From Alteromonas sp. MMG017 (lineage in GTDB: Bacteria > Pseudomonadota > Gammaproteobacteria > Enterobacterales > Alteromonadaceae), in assembly GCF_018100795.1 (NCBI RefSeq), contig NZ_JAGJDY010000012.1, positions 1 through 64,000 of the forward strand: a stretch of DNA of 64,000 bases. Direction: 5' to 3'. Shown piece after piece: positions 53,101 to 63,023 of this stretch. Made by a program: the position numbers and the translations under genes. Position 1 is the first letter of the stretch. The number at the start of each line of letters is the position of its first letter. Below the pieces are notes generated by a model, which had not been told where the DNA came from, made no database searches, and saw only the letters and a list, made by a program, of their open reading frames with translations.

Positions 53101-53152
53101 GGGTGATGCATCACTTTGGGAAATGCGTGTAGGTATTGACTACCGCTTCTAA
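50132..53152 (+). CDS. TonB-dependent receptor, Oar-like with N-terminal CarboxypepD_reg domain
   Basis: This 1006-residue outer-membrane protein has a signal peptide (ending TTTAMA), then a carboxypeptidase-regulatory-like beta-sandwich (about 28-110, GQIVGPNGNPAVGTVVKV), a plug domain (about 120-260) and a large beta-barrel that ends in aromatic Phe (IDYRF). The layout resembles Oar-type receptors of marine Alteromonadales. Substrate cannot be read from sequence; a Pho-box-like site upstream hints at a phosphorus-containing or phosphate-limited role. The leader has a hairpin. A GGG-rich AAAAAGGG ribosome site precedes the ATG, and a terminator follows. Confidence 0.93.
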   Translation: MYSSAKLSRVAAAVALTVGLTTTAMAQVTSSDMNGQIVGPNGNPAVGTVVKVTHVPTGAVKSVTVNSAGTFNLRGLRVGGPYTVEIDSDEFADQTISDIYLELGEAATIQRTLESAANYENIVVTASQVGSLAFGQTGPSANFDLATLQQAPAINRDITDIVRIDPRIYVDEGGSGGIQCVGKSPRFNSLTVDGVRMNDLFGLNSNGYPTERMPFSFDAIEGVSVEIAPFDVIYGGFSACNISAVSKTGTNEVHGSAFYDYGSDSLRGDSLEGDDINLGSYTEKRYGFTVGAPLIKDKLFVFAAYEKLEGANTFDRGAIGSGAINEVALTQAQLEQIQSVSQSLYNFDAGTTPLSMPNEDEKLLVKLDWNINENHRFAFTYNYNDGNNFSESDGDADEFELSSHIYERGAELQSFVGVLYSDWTDKFSTEIRVSRTELDNLQRSMYGDGTPGGNDFGEIKIELGNDTDTSEDDLTVFLGSDDSRQANDLDWEALSLMFRGNYYFDNGHALTFGYESDKLDIYNLFVQHSETSITFESLEDFTNGTNAEIEYGYAYSGNLLDRAAEWGYTSHSTYAQDEFYLTDDLKVVAGLRYDWITTSDEPVGNADFVAGNGYDNTANLDGLSLLQPRVGLNYTVSDSTELRGGVGLFSGGNPNVWMTNNYQNTNVIGGEVEGEYANLFDGSVTWVNTEDGVTAGPGYSVPSDLDEEMSSGAGSNFESNNLDPGFEMPREWKISAGMTHINDEDYVFNLDFLLSVTQKQAMIKYVGLERVGTTDEGYPDYDSVGYGSLELTNSDEDSVSYSLTATMNKSWDNGITFTGGYNYSHAEDVQPMTSSVAFSNFQYRAFTDINEEVSSLSDWNIEHRFTADLRYTTELIDGYSTIFSAYAVAQSGRPFSYTISGNSVYGYTPYLEGNNVLPIGAERNDQTSPWWFKMDIAVRQNIPAFREDHSAQVYFVMNNFTNFINDEWGILEEVNFNTAALGTSSPESRQGDASLWEMRVGIDYRF

Positions 53153-53183
53153 GCAACAGTTTAAAAAACAGTTGTAGTGTTAA

Positions 53184-53220
53184 ATGCCACTTTCCAATTT
53201 TGGAAGTGGCATTTTTTTTA
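53184..53220 (+). terminator. intrinsic terminator of the first TonB-dependent receptor
   Basis: ATGCCACTTTCCA / TGGAAGTGGCAT stem with one unpaired T and a TTTTTTTT run, 32 bp after the stop. Confidence 0.88.
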
Positions 53221-53333
53221 TCTTGTAAATCAACTTCTCTTTATGTTTCTCATCGCATTCCTTTTCTTTTTCTGATCTAACCATTGTCGCCATACGAACG
53301 AATAACTAAATGAATTGTTCACATGGAGAACTT

Positions 53334-54017
53334 ATGTCGAAACATATATTGATGGTAATGACCTCACATGAATTATTAGGTGATACAGGCAATAAAACAG
53401 GGATGTGGCTGGAAGAGTTCGCGTCACCTTATTACGCGTTCAAGGATGCAGGGTATACCATCACCTTAGCTTCACCTATGGGCGGCCAAGTGCCAATCGA
53501 CCCCAACAGCTTGGCAGATGATGCCATGACCGACGATGCTATCCGTTACACAAAAGATGAGGTAGCACGAAGCGCAATGTCTTCAACAATTGTGTTGGAA
53601 GATGTTCGAGCAGATGAGTTTGATGCTGTGTTCTATCCGGGCGGCCACGGCCCGCTGTGGGACTTATCTGACAATACCCACTCCACAATGCTAATTGAAG
53701 ATATGATCAAAGCACAGAAGCCTGTAGGCGCTGTTTGCCATGCGCCTATCGTGCTGAAAGAAGTAAAACGTGCCGATGGCGAATTTTTCATTAACGGGAA
53801 AACCGTTACTGGCTTTTCGAATAGTGAAGAAGACGCAATGGAATTAACCGAGGTTGTGCCTTACTTAGTTGAAGATGCACTCATTAGTAAGGGCGGTAAG
53901 TACGAGAGTACAGAGGACTTTGGCGTTAAAGTGTGTGTTGATGGTCTTTTGGTGACGGGGCAAAACCCAGCATCATCAGGACCCGCAGCAGAAGCGCTTA
54001 TTAAGCTACTGTCGTAG
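53334..54017 (+). CDS. DJ-1/PfpI-family protein (type 1 glutamine amidotransferase-like)
   Basis: This 227-residue cytoplasmic protein has the DJ-1/PfpI fold. The nucleophile elbow is AVCHAP with Cys135 followed by His136, and FYPGGHGPLWDL gives the oxyanion region; Glu27 or Glu28 could be the acidic partner. Members act as glyoxalase III, chaperones or amidases; the size and motif fit the Hsp31/glyoxalase III-like branch that detoxifies methylglyoxal. The start at 53334 has a GGAGAA site; an upstream frame to 53310 is not needed. Confidence 0.88.
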   Translation: MSKHILMVMTSHELLGDTGNKTGMWLEEFASPYYAFKDAGYTITLASPMGGQVPIDPNSLADDAMTDDAIRYTKDEVARSAMSSTIVLEDVRADEFDAVFYPGGHGPLWDLSDNTHSTMLIEDMIKAQKPVGAVCHAPIVLKEVKRADGEFFINGKTVTGFSNSEEDAMELTEVVPYLVEDALISKGGKYESTEDFGVKVCVDGLLVTGQNPASSGPAAEALIKLLS

Positions 54018-54113
54018 TTTAATTCACTCACTTACACTACTTACTTAGTCCACACCGACTAAACAATAGCCGGTGCGCCAGTTTTATAGAACGTTTATAC
54101 TGGCAGAAATAAG

Positions 54114-54182
54114 AAAACGCCGCTGACTGTGTCGTATCTCAAGAAGACAGGAGATACAACACAGTACAAGCGGCGTTTTTAT
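54114..54182. terminator. long bidirectional hairpin terminator
   Basis: Outer arms AAAACGCCGC (54114-54123) and GCGGCGTTTT (54170-54179) plus inner arms around GTGTCGTATCTC and GAGATACAACAC make a roughly 66-base imperfect hairpin with A- and T-runs on either side. It sits between the convergent DJ-1 and second TonB-dependent receptor genes. Confidence 0.8.
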
Positions 54183-54194
54183 ATAAGTTTAATG

Positions 54195-56795
54195 TTAGAA
54201 GCTAGCTTGAACGTTAAAGCTCATAGTGCGACCTAGTGGGTCGTAAAGTTCATCATCGAAGCCTCGCCATTCGCCTGGCAAGTATTCTTCCAGCTCGTCA
54301 GTAAGGTTAGCGATGCCTGCTGATACTTTAACGTTATCGTTTACGTGATATGAAACCGTTACGTTATGTTTAAAGTAGTTATCCGCATAATCGTAAGAGG
54401 AGTAAAAGGTTTCTCCGTTGGCACCAATGAATAGTGTCCTCCAAGAGGCAGTCCACTTATCACCGTCTGTCCAATCTACAGTCAGGTTGGCGCGGTTATC
54501 AGGATAGAATAATTCACCCGCCCACTCAGTACCTTCTTCTTCGTAACTAAACACATGAGAATACTCAAGGTTAACCCCAAAATCCCCAATCTCAGTTGCT
54601 AAGTCGTAGTTGGCAGTAATATCAAACCCGTTTGTTGTCACTTCTGAGTAGTTAGTATAGCCCGATGTAATAGACGTAATTTTACCATCGCTATCACGTA
54701 CGATACTGCTAGAAGTCCCATCTAAGTCTGCGGCAATTAAGTCTTCAACATCGATGTCTTCAATTTTGTTCTCATAGTCATACTGGTAATAAGAGACTTC
54801 AAGTGACAAATCATCTGTTACATCATAAACCACACCAAGAGTAAGCGACTCAGAGTTTTCTGGGCTAAGGTCTGGATTACCACCGTAGTAGGTTAGATGC
54901 TGTTGACCCGATGAGCAGTAACTGTCATCGCTACCTGGGTTACCTAATGTATCGCAGTAGTAGGAGTCGTAGGCATCTGGGAAACCGTAAGAAATGGTCG
55001 CGAACATTTCACTCATTGTCGGAGTACGGAAAGCTTCTCCCCAGCTAGCACGAAGCAATAGTGACTCAGTTGGACGCCAGCTGATACCTAGCTTGGGTAC
55101 CGTATCTGAGAACTCTGAGGTTGAGATGCTAGCACCCGTATCGCCTTCAAGCTCGTAGCCGTCGTAACGAAGCGCGGCTGAGACTTCGACTTCATGAGGT
55201 AATTCAATGGCAAGCTCAGTATAGTAAGACTGTCGTTCACGGCTTGCGTAAACGTCGTCACCGCCAGAACCGCCCGAGATAATGCCCAAACCCGATTCAG
55301 GATCAGATACCTGTTCAAAATCAAGGTACGAGTACTCAGCGCCAAACACAGCACTCACTGTCATGAAGTTATTTGAGAAAAGCTGACCTGAAATGCTTCC
55401 ATCAATGATGTCGCGCATTTGGGTAGTTTGATAGGTGCCAGTATGATCAGCGTTTGTTAAAAGGTCAGCGTTATAAGCATACCAATCATCGGTGCTAAGG
55501 CCTTGTACGTTGAATAAATCGAGTTGCTCAGTATCAATTAAATCTTGTACAACGGTGTCATTAACCAAGTTGTAACCGAATACTTCTTCTTTTGCAGATG
55601 TGCGCTGGTAATAAACTTGCCAGTCCCACTCGTTTCCAGCAATTTCAGTATAACCTTCAAGGCCTGAAACCATTTCAAAAGTGGTTTTTTCAGTTTTAGT
55701 ATCGCGCGTGCCCAAGCTAGAGGTGCGGAAATAAACCGAACCGTCTTGGCCATATGGGTTCATTGCATTATCGGCGTCGATAGTTAGCGAAGATGTAGAA
55801 ACCGGGGTAGCAGCATAACGCGTATCTGTAGATGTCTGCATTGCAGAGAAGCGAGTGATGAGTTGTAAGTTTTCTGCCAACTCATATTCCACTTTTGTCA
55901 TCAGTGAGTTTTTCTCAGTCGCGCCGTATAGCCATGTGGTATTGCCATAATAGTAACCACAACGGTCTGACTCAACAGACGTATCTGCTACATCGCCACA
56001 CAAATCTTCGTTGTAAAGAAATTCACCTGCATCTGAATCGTAGAAGTTTGCCACTGGGCTATAGGTTGAATAGCTATTTAGTGCATAGTCACCTGATACC
56101 GCAACATCGCTAACTTCTTGTGTGTTTTCATGCTCGGCTATGAATACAATGCTGCCTTTGTCGCTGGTAACACCAGCAGAAAAATTGTACTTACTGGAAT
56201 TACCACCGTCAGCACCTGGATCTTCAAAGCTATAACCTACATTTACGCCATCGAACTGTTTTTTGGTAATAATATTAATTACGCCTGCAACAGCATCTGA
56301 ACCGTATATGGCCGATGCGCCATCGCGAAGAATTTCAATGCGCTCAACAATCGACATCGGGATCATCGACATATCAGAAGATGAACCACCATCGTACCCT
56401 AAACCAGGAAGGCGACGGCCGTCCATAAGAACGAGTGTTGCGCCTGCACCCAGACCACGCAAGTTTACTTCGCTTGAAGCTGAAGCACCGCTGCCGTAAC
56501 CAGATTGGCCGCGAAACGAACCAAAGGTGTTAATTGAAGAGTTACGTAAAACTTGCGCTACCGATGTATCGCCAGATAACGCAATAGATTCAGCAGTAAT
56601 AACAGTGACCGGAGAAACTGACTCTAAATCCACTCGTTTAATCCGAGAGCCAGTAACTTGAATTTTTTCTACAGGTTCAGCTGAATTTTCGTCATCTGAT
56701 TGTGCGAGGGCCATTGGCGCGACAAACATGGTAGCGGAGCCCGCCAGTACTATTCCGCGCTTCACAGCAGTGCTGAGTTTATTGGTGTTAAACAT
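54195..56795 (-). CDS. TonB-dependent receptor
   Basis: This 866-residue protein has a signal peptide (ending MALAQ), a TonB-box-like KIQVTGSRIKR, and a plug domain (about 50-170; VNLRGLGAGATLVLMDGRRLPG, IEILRDGASAIYGSDAVAGVINIITKK). A 22-stranded barrel follows, with a C-terminal Phe (FNVQASF). No CarboxypepD_reg domain is present, unlike the receptor at 50132. The substrate is unknown; receptors with the GSRIKR start are often used for carbohydrates or peptides. A long AT-rich leader (56796-57463) lies upstream. Confidence 0.92.
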   Translation of the reverse strand: MFNTNKLSTAVKRGIVLAGSATMFVAPMALAQSDDENSAEPVEKIQVTGSRIKRVDLESVSPVTVITAESIALSGDTSVAQVLRNSSINTFGSFRGQSGYGSGASASSEVNLRGLGAGATLVLMDGRRLPGLGYDGGSSSDMSMIPMSIVERIEILRDGASAIYGSDAVAGVINIITKKQFDGVNVGYSFEDPGADGGNSSKYNFSAGVTSDKGSIVFIAEHENTQEVSDVAVSGDYALNSYSTYSPVANFYDSDAGEFLYNEDLCGDVADTSVESDRCGYYYGNTTWLYGATEKNSLMTKVEYELAENLQLITRFSAMQTSTDTRYAATPVSTSSLTIDADNAMNPYGQDGSVYFRTSSLGTRDTKTEKTTFEMVSGLEGYTEIAGNEWDWQVYYQRTSAKEEVFGYNLVNDTVVQDLIDTEQLDLFNVQGLSTDDWYAYNADLLTNADHTGTYQTTQMRDIIDGSISGQLFSNNFMTVSAVFGAEYSYLDFEQVSDPESGLGIISGGSGGDDVYASRERQSYYTELAIELPHEVEVSAALRYDGYELEGDTGASISTSEFSDTVPKLGISWRPTESLLLRASWGEAFRTPTMSEMFATISYGFPDAYDSYYCDTLGNPGSDDSYCSSGQQHLTYYGGNPDLSPENSESLTLGVVYDVTDDLSLEVSYYQYDYENKIEDIDVEDLIAADLDGTSSSIVRDSDGKITSITSGYTNYSEVTTNGFDITANYDLATEIGDFGVNLEYSHVFSYEEEGTEWAGELFYPDNRANLTVDWTDGDKWTASWRTLFIGANGETFYSSYDYADNYFKHNVTVSYHVNDNVKVSAGIANLTDELEEYLPGEWRGFDDELYDPLGRTMSFNVQASF

Positions 56796-57463
56796 TTTAA
56801 TTCCCCTTGTCGAAGGTGATTACACGTTGTAATTACAAAGACGTTTATTAGTTTTTATTTTGAGCAGATGTTTTCTGTCGGGAGAATTAAGCACTTCGTC
56901 GTGCTGTTTGGCAATTTACAAAGTGTATAATTTGTTCTATTTAGACCTAATTTACCTTATTTATACGCAGAGTGATGAAACCTTTACGGTTCTATACATT
57001 GGTAAGATAATTATTGCTTTTATCTCTCTTAATATTTATTTAAAGATAACGCTAAATATTAATTAAAAGAAAAATAAAAAATAATGTGAGGGTGTAAATA
57101 GTGTGCAGGTTTTGTGTGCAAGTAGTGTGGATCTAGCGCAGAATCGGCGCAGGTTTTACGCAGATTCAGTGTGGGCAAATCTGGCTTGAAGTAAAAGTGG
57201 GGGATAGCGTTTCAGTATAGGTGAAAAAGTGAGAGAAAGTTTCTGTAATTATAATTAATGATAATGTTATTCTTTTGGGTTTCAGAATTTATACGTTGGT
57301 GAATAAGAGGCGGTTTTTAGTGATGGTGATATTATTTAATTTTAAAATTTGAGTTTAAATTTTGCTGTTTTTATCTAAGGAAGGTTTTTGAATTTTATAA
57401 TTAATTTCTAGTTTTCGAATTCTTTACTTTTCTTTTCTTACTCTTTTCTAAGTCTGTGATAAT
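56796..57463. other. AT-rich intergenic stretch
   Basis: This stretch lies upstream of the minus-strand receptor gene. It is AT-rich, with stops in all frames and no convincing gene, RNA fold or repeat. It may hold a long receptor promoter region. The segment after 57464 is treated separately. Confidence 0.6.
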
Positions 57464-57543
57464 TTAAATACACAGCTACCAAGTTGTTTTGTATCTCCCT
57501 GGTACAAATTCTTTACCGCCATCTTGTGATGGCGGTTTTTTTT
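57464..57543 (+). ncRNA. possible small RNA ending in a strong terminator
   Basis: A strong intrinsic terminator (ACCGCCATC 57515-57523, loop TTGT, GATGGCGGT, then eight T) points right on the plus strand. No plus-strand gene lies upstream. A -10-like GATAAT near 57457-57462 and a short hairpin with TACCA/TGGTA arms (about 57478-57504) before it would define an RNA of about 80 bases. The T-run lies antisense to nothing; the convergent argR gene ends at 57566. Confidence 0.4.
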
Positions 57544-57565
57544 GTTCAAAACTTAAGGCGGTGCC

Positions 57566-58030
57566 TTACACGTTCTCGAATAAGTCTTCTACCCGTTGGC
57601 GCAACTCTTCAATAAGTGTCACGTCGGCTGGGGCGATAAAAATGGTATCGTCGCCCGCAATGGTACCGAGCACACCATCTTTTTTGCTTAATGAATCAAG
57701 TAAACGAGCAATAAGCTGCGCCGCACCTGGGCTGGTGCGAATAATTACCATCACATTATTATGCACAATATCGAGAACCAGCTGCTTTAACGGGCTTTTA
57801 GCCGTAGGCATGCCTAGCTCAGGCGGAAGGCAGTACACCATATCGCCGCGGGCATTGCGGGTACGTACCGCACCAAACTTACTTAGCATGCGAGAAATTT
57901 TAGACTGGCTAATATTGTCATGACCTTGAGTTTTAAGGGCATCCACTATTTCACCTTGAGATCCATAGCTTTCAGCTTTCAAAATTTCTTTAAAGGCTTT
58001 AATCAGTTGCTCTTGTTTTGCGTTGGCCAT
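57566..58030 (-). CDS. argR: arginine repressor ArgR
   Basis: This 154-residue protein controls arginine biosynthesis and catabolism using arginine as co-repressor. The N-terminal winged helix holds [19 protein letters not shown] for ARG-box binding. The C-terminal hexamer/arginine domain holds the [13 protein letters not shown] motif. ATG 58030 is chosen for the AGGATG ribosome site and family length; the frame can extend to 58042. It is divergent from mdh, the same arrangement as in E. coli. A candidate ARG box lies between them. Confidence 0.95.
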   Translation of the reverse strand: MANAKQEQLIKAFKEILKAESYGSQGEIVDALKTQGHDNISQSKISRMLSKFGAVRTRNARGDMVYCLPPELGMPTAKSPLKQLVLDIVHNNVMVIIRTSPGAAQLIARLLDSLSKKDGVLGTIAGDDTIFIAPADVTLIEELRQRVEDLFENV

Positions 58031-58117
58031 AGCATCCTGCACATCAGTTAGCGGTAATAAGTTAAATAATCATATATGTTATATTGTGCCTTACAGGTGA
58101 CCTTTGCGCAATTTAAT

Positions 58118-58131
58118 TGCATAATCATGCA
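58118..58131. promoter_or_regulatory. candidate ARG box between argR and mdh
   Basis: TGCATAATCATGCA has the 5-4-5 inverted-repeat geometry of ARG boxes (consensus TGAAT-N4-ATTCA, with TGCA variants known). It is about 88 bp before the argR start, so ArgR could autoregulate. A second half-site TGAAT starts at 58138. Confidence 0.5.
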
Positions 58132-58262
58132 TGATAGTGAATATCGACATAAAAATGCCTTAAATGGCCGTATTAAGACCATCAGATGATTGAGTTTTCC
58201 CCCGCGTTGCATTAGTGTGACGTTCCGTTTAAATACGTGAGTAATCCCATAGGAGAAATGGT

Positions 58263-59201
58263 ATGAAAGTAGCCGTGTTAGGTGCTGCCGGTGGTATTGG
58301 CCAAGCGCTGTCTTTGTTGTTAAAAACACAATTGCCAGCTGGTTCTGAACTAGCGCTTTATGATGTAGCGCCAGTTGTTCCTGGTGTAGCTGTTGATTTG
58401 AGCCACATCCCAACTGCAGTAAAAGTAACCGGTCACGGTAAAGATGACCTAGCTGGTGCATTAACAGGTACAGACGTTGTTCTTATTCCTGCTGGTGTTC
58501 CGCGTAAGCCGGGCATGGATCGTTCAGACTTGTTCAACATCAACGCTGGTATTGTTAAGAACCTTATTGAAGGTGTTGCTGACAACTGTCCAGATGCTTG
58601 TGTTGGTATTATTACTAACCCAGTTAACACAACAGTGGCAATTGCTGCTGAAACGCTTAAAGCGAAAGGTGTTTATAACAAGAACAAATTGTTCGGTGTT
58701 ACTACCCTTGACGTAATTCGCGCAGAGACTTTCGTTGCTGAGCTTAAAGACGTAGACGTTGCTTCTGTACACGTACCGGTAATCGGTGGTCACTCAGGCA
58801 CAACTATTCTTCCTTTGCTTTCGCAAGTTGAAGGTGTTGAGTTCTCTGATGATGAAGTTTCAAGCCTAACTACTCGTATCCAAAATGCGGGTACTGAAGT
58901 TGTTGAAGCTAAAGCTGGCGGCGGTTCTGCAACCCTATCTATGGGTCAAGCAGCTGCACGTTTCTGCTTATCATTGGTTGCAGCAATGCAAGGTGAGAAC
59001 GTTGTTGAATACACTTACGTTCAAACTGACGACAGCGACGATGCTGCATTCTTCGCTCACCCTGTTCGCCTTGGTGCAAACGGTGTTGAAGAAATCTTGC
59101 CATACGGCGAGCTAAGCGCATTTGAAGAAAAAGCGAAAAACGACATGCTTGAAGGCCTTCGTGGCGATATCAAGCTAGGCGTAGATTTCGTAACTGGCTA
59201 A
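58263..59201 (+). CDS. mdh: malate dehydrogenase
   Basis: This 312-residue NAD-dependent enzyme interconverts malate and oxaloacetate in the TCA cycle. It has the Rossmann glycine motif GAAGGIGQ, substrate arginines Arg81, Arg87 and Arg153, the NPVN segment, and catalytic His177 in IGGHSGTT. Numbering and length match E. coli Mdh exactly. AGGAGAAAT is a strong ribosome site. The codon choice looks like that of a highly expressed gene. A stretch of intergenic repeats follows. Confidence 0.97.
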   Translation: MKVAVLGAAGGIGQALSLLLKTQLPAGSELALYDVAPVVPGVAVDLSHIPTAVKVTGHGKDDLAGALTGTDVVLIPAGVPRKPGMDRSDLFNINAGIVKNLIEGVADNCPDACVGIITNPVNTTVAIAAETLKAKGVYNKNKLFGVTTLDVIRAETFVAELKDVDVASVHVPVIGGHSGTTILPLLSQVEGVEFSDDEVSSLTTRIQNAGTEVVEAKAGGGSATLSMGQAAARFCLSLVAAMQGENVVEYTYVQTDDSDDAAFFAHPVRLGANGVEEILPYGELSAFEEKAKNDMLEGLRGDIKLGVDFVTG

Positions 59202-59241
59202 GGAAGTATTAGGCCCCGGCATCCGATTTGAAATAAAATCG

Positions 59242-59530
59242 TAGCCACGCCGTAAATACTTCCATGTAGGCTCCGCCACCGCATCCATGCGGTGGAGGGG
59301 CTACTTATTTAATTTCAACTCGTATACCTACCCACACATATTTGCCGCACTCAGTAAATTTCCTTTATGTAAGACAGCATCCATGCTGCTGACAGTTTGT
59401 TACAAGCTTACCAATCCTGCTTTTTTGTTTGTGGCACCCGCATAATAGCCACGCCATAAATACGTCCATGTAGGCTCCGCCACCGCATCTTTGGCAACAC
59501 AAGGGCTACCTGTTAATTTCAACTCGTATA
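59242..59530. repeat. two 85-bp direct repeats with a palindromic core
   Basis: 59242-59326 and 59446-59530 are 85-bp copies, exactly 204 bp apart. They share TAGCCACGCC at the left and AATTTCAACTCGTATA at the right. The first has the core ACCGCATCCATGCGGT; in the second the core is altered (GCATCTTTGGC) so the palindrome is lost. Between them, CAGCATCCATGCTG (59375-59388) is another core. The GCATCCATGC theme is the same as at 64-427, so these belong to a dispersed intergenic family. No gene is visible in 59202-59590. Confidence 0.85.
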
Positions 59531-59590
59531 TCGACCCTAACTTCACACTCAGGCGTACGATGCTGTTCTAGTTGGGGCGTGGTAAGGGAC

Positions 59591-60391
59591 TTAATTGCGA
59601 ACTCTATATAAGGTAAACGTCATGCTTTCTAGTGGTTTGTCCTTATAAACTGAATAAGCATAGCCGCTTAGAGAATCTGCTATTGGAAAAGTAAACAGGA
59701 GGGAGTTGGCAAAGGTGGGATGTGATGTTTTAACGGTATATACGCTTCCTTCCTTATGAATATCTTCAGGGTTGAAACTCGTTTGATTGGTATAACTGCT
59801 ACCATTTATAAACCGGACTAAACGGCCTTCTTTATTTGGGTAAATCTCAATGCTTATGAGCTCATTTTTACCACTAATGCGCATTATTCCCACCCACAAG
59901 CCATAAATATCTTCAGTAGCCGAGTTGGCTAATTCTTCTATTGAGTCTCGGTATATATCTATAAAGTTGCGCACGGAAGATTGGTTCTTCTGCTTGTCCA
60001 ATTGATAGGTGTTACTCAAGATAGGTTTACCGTTTTTACGTGTAGTCGATTCTAATACTTTGTAACCGGTATCTATGTAGGGAGATAAAATTAGATGTTT
60101 AACATACCCTTCATCAAACGAAGGAAATGTTACTTCACAATTTAGCGTACTACATTTTATATCTTCATTATCAAATGGTAGCCGTCGGATATGACGAAAC
60201 GCATTGCCTATGCCAGCTTCAAACAGGAAGTGTTCCCCGTTTTCATTTATCTGGAGTAACTTATACTTATAGTCAGACTCACTGACGCCCTCCCATAACC
60301 CAGGGGGCATAGTAAGGGGTTCGGATTGCGCCAACATAGACGTTAGCGCCAAGTAAAAGGTGAGAGTCAGGCTTGCAAGTAGTCTGTTCAA
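59591..60391 (-). CDS. secreted protein of unknown function
   Basis: This 266-residue protein has a signal peptide (MNRLLASLTLTFYLALTSMLAQS) and a predominantly beta-strand body with two Cys residues (about 78 and 83) likely to form a disulfide. I do not recognise its family. The start is TTG at 60391 with GGAC seven bases upstream; the next ATG would remove the signal peptide. It is flanked by the repeat region and by the katG promoter region and appears as a single-gene unit. Confidence 0.65.
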   Translation of the reverse strand: MNRLLASLTLTFYLALTSMLAQSEPLTMPPGLWEGVSESDYKYKLLQINENGEHFLFEAGIGNAFRHIRRLPFDNEDIKCSTLNCEVTFPSFDEGYVKHLILSPYIDTGYKVLESTTRKNGKPILSNTYQLDKQKNQSSVRNFIDIYRDSIEELANSATEDIYGLWVGIMRISGKNELISIEIYPNKEGRLVRFINGSSYTNQTSFNPEDIHKEGSVYTVKTSHPTFANSLLFTFPIADSLSGYAYSVYKDKPLESMTFTLYRVRN

Positions 60392-62918
<2,527 letters not shown>

Positions 62919-62949
62919 CATTCAGTATGTAATATAAACTCACTAAAAA

Positions 62950-62972
62950 GCCCGCTTTACGCGGGCTTTTTT
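62950..62972. terminator. bidirectional terminator between katG and ppc
   Basis: GCCCGC / GCGGGC stem with A-run before and T-run after; it can end both katG and ppc. Confidence 0.85.
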
Positions 62973-63023
62973 ATTTGTGCTATTTGTTTCAATAGCATGA
63001 TTATGTATCTATTAATTTAGGTA

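Noticed and set aside
58048-58461. 137-codon minus-strand frame opposite the argR-mdh interval and mdh start
   Set aside because: Antisense to mdh; His/Leu/Gln-rich product typical of a shadow frame, no ribosome site.
58939-59121. 60-codon antisense frame in mdh
   Set aside because: Shadow of mdh codon bias, one of several in that gene.
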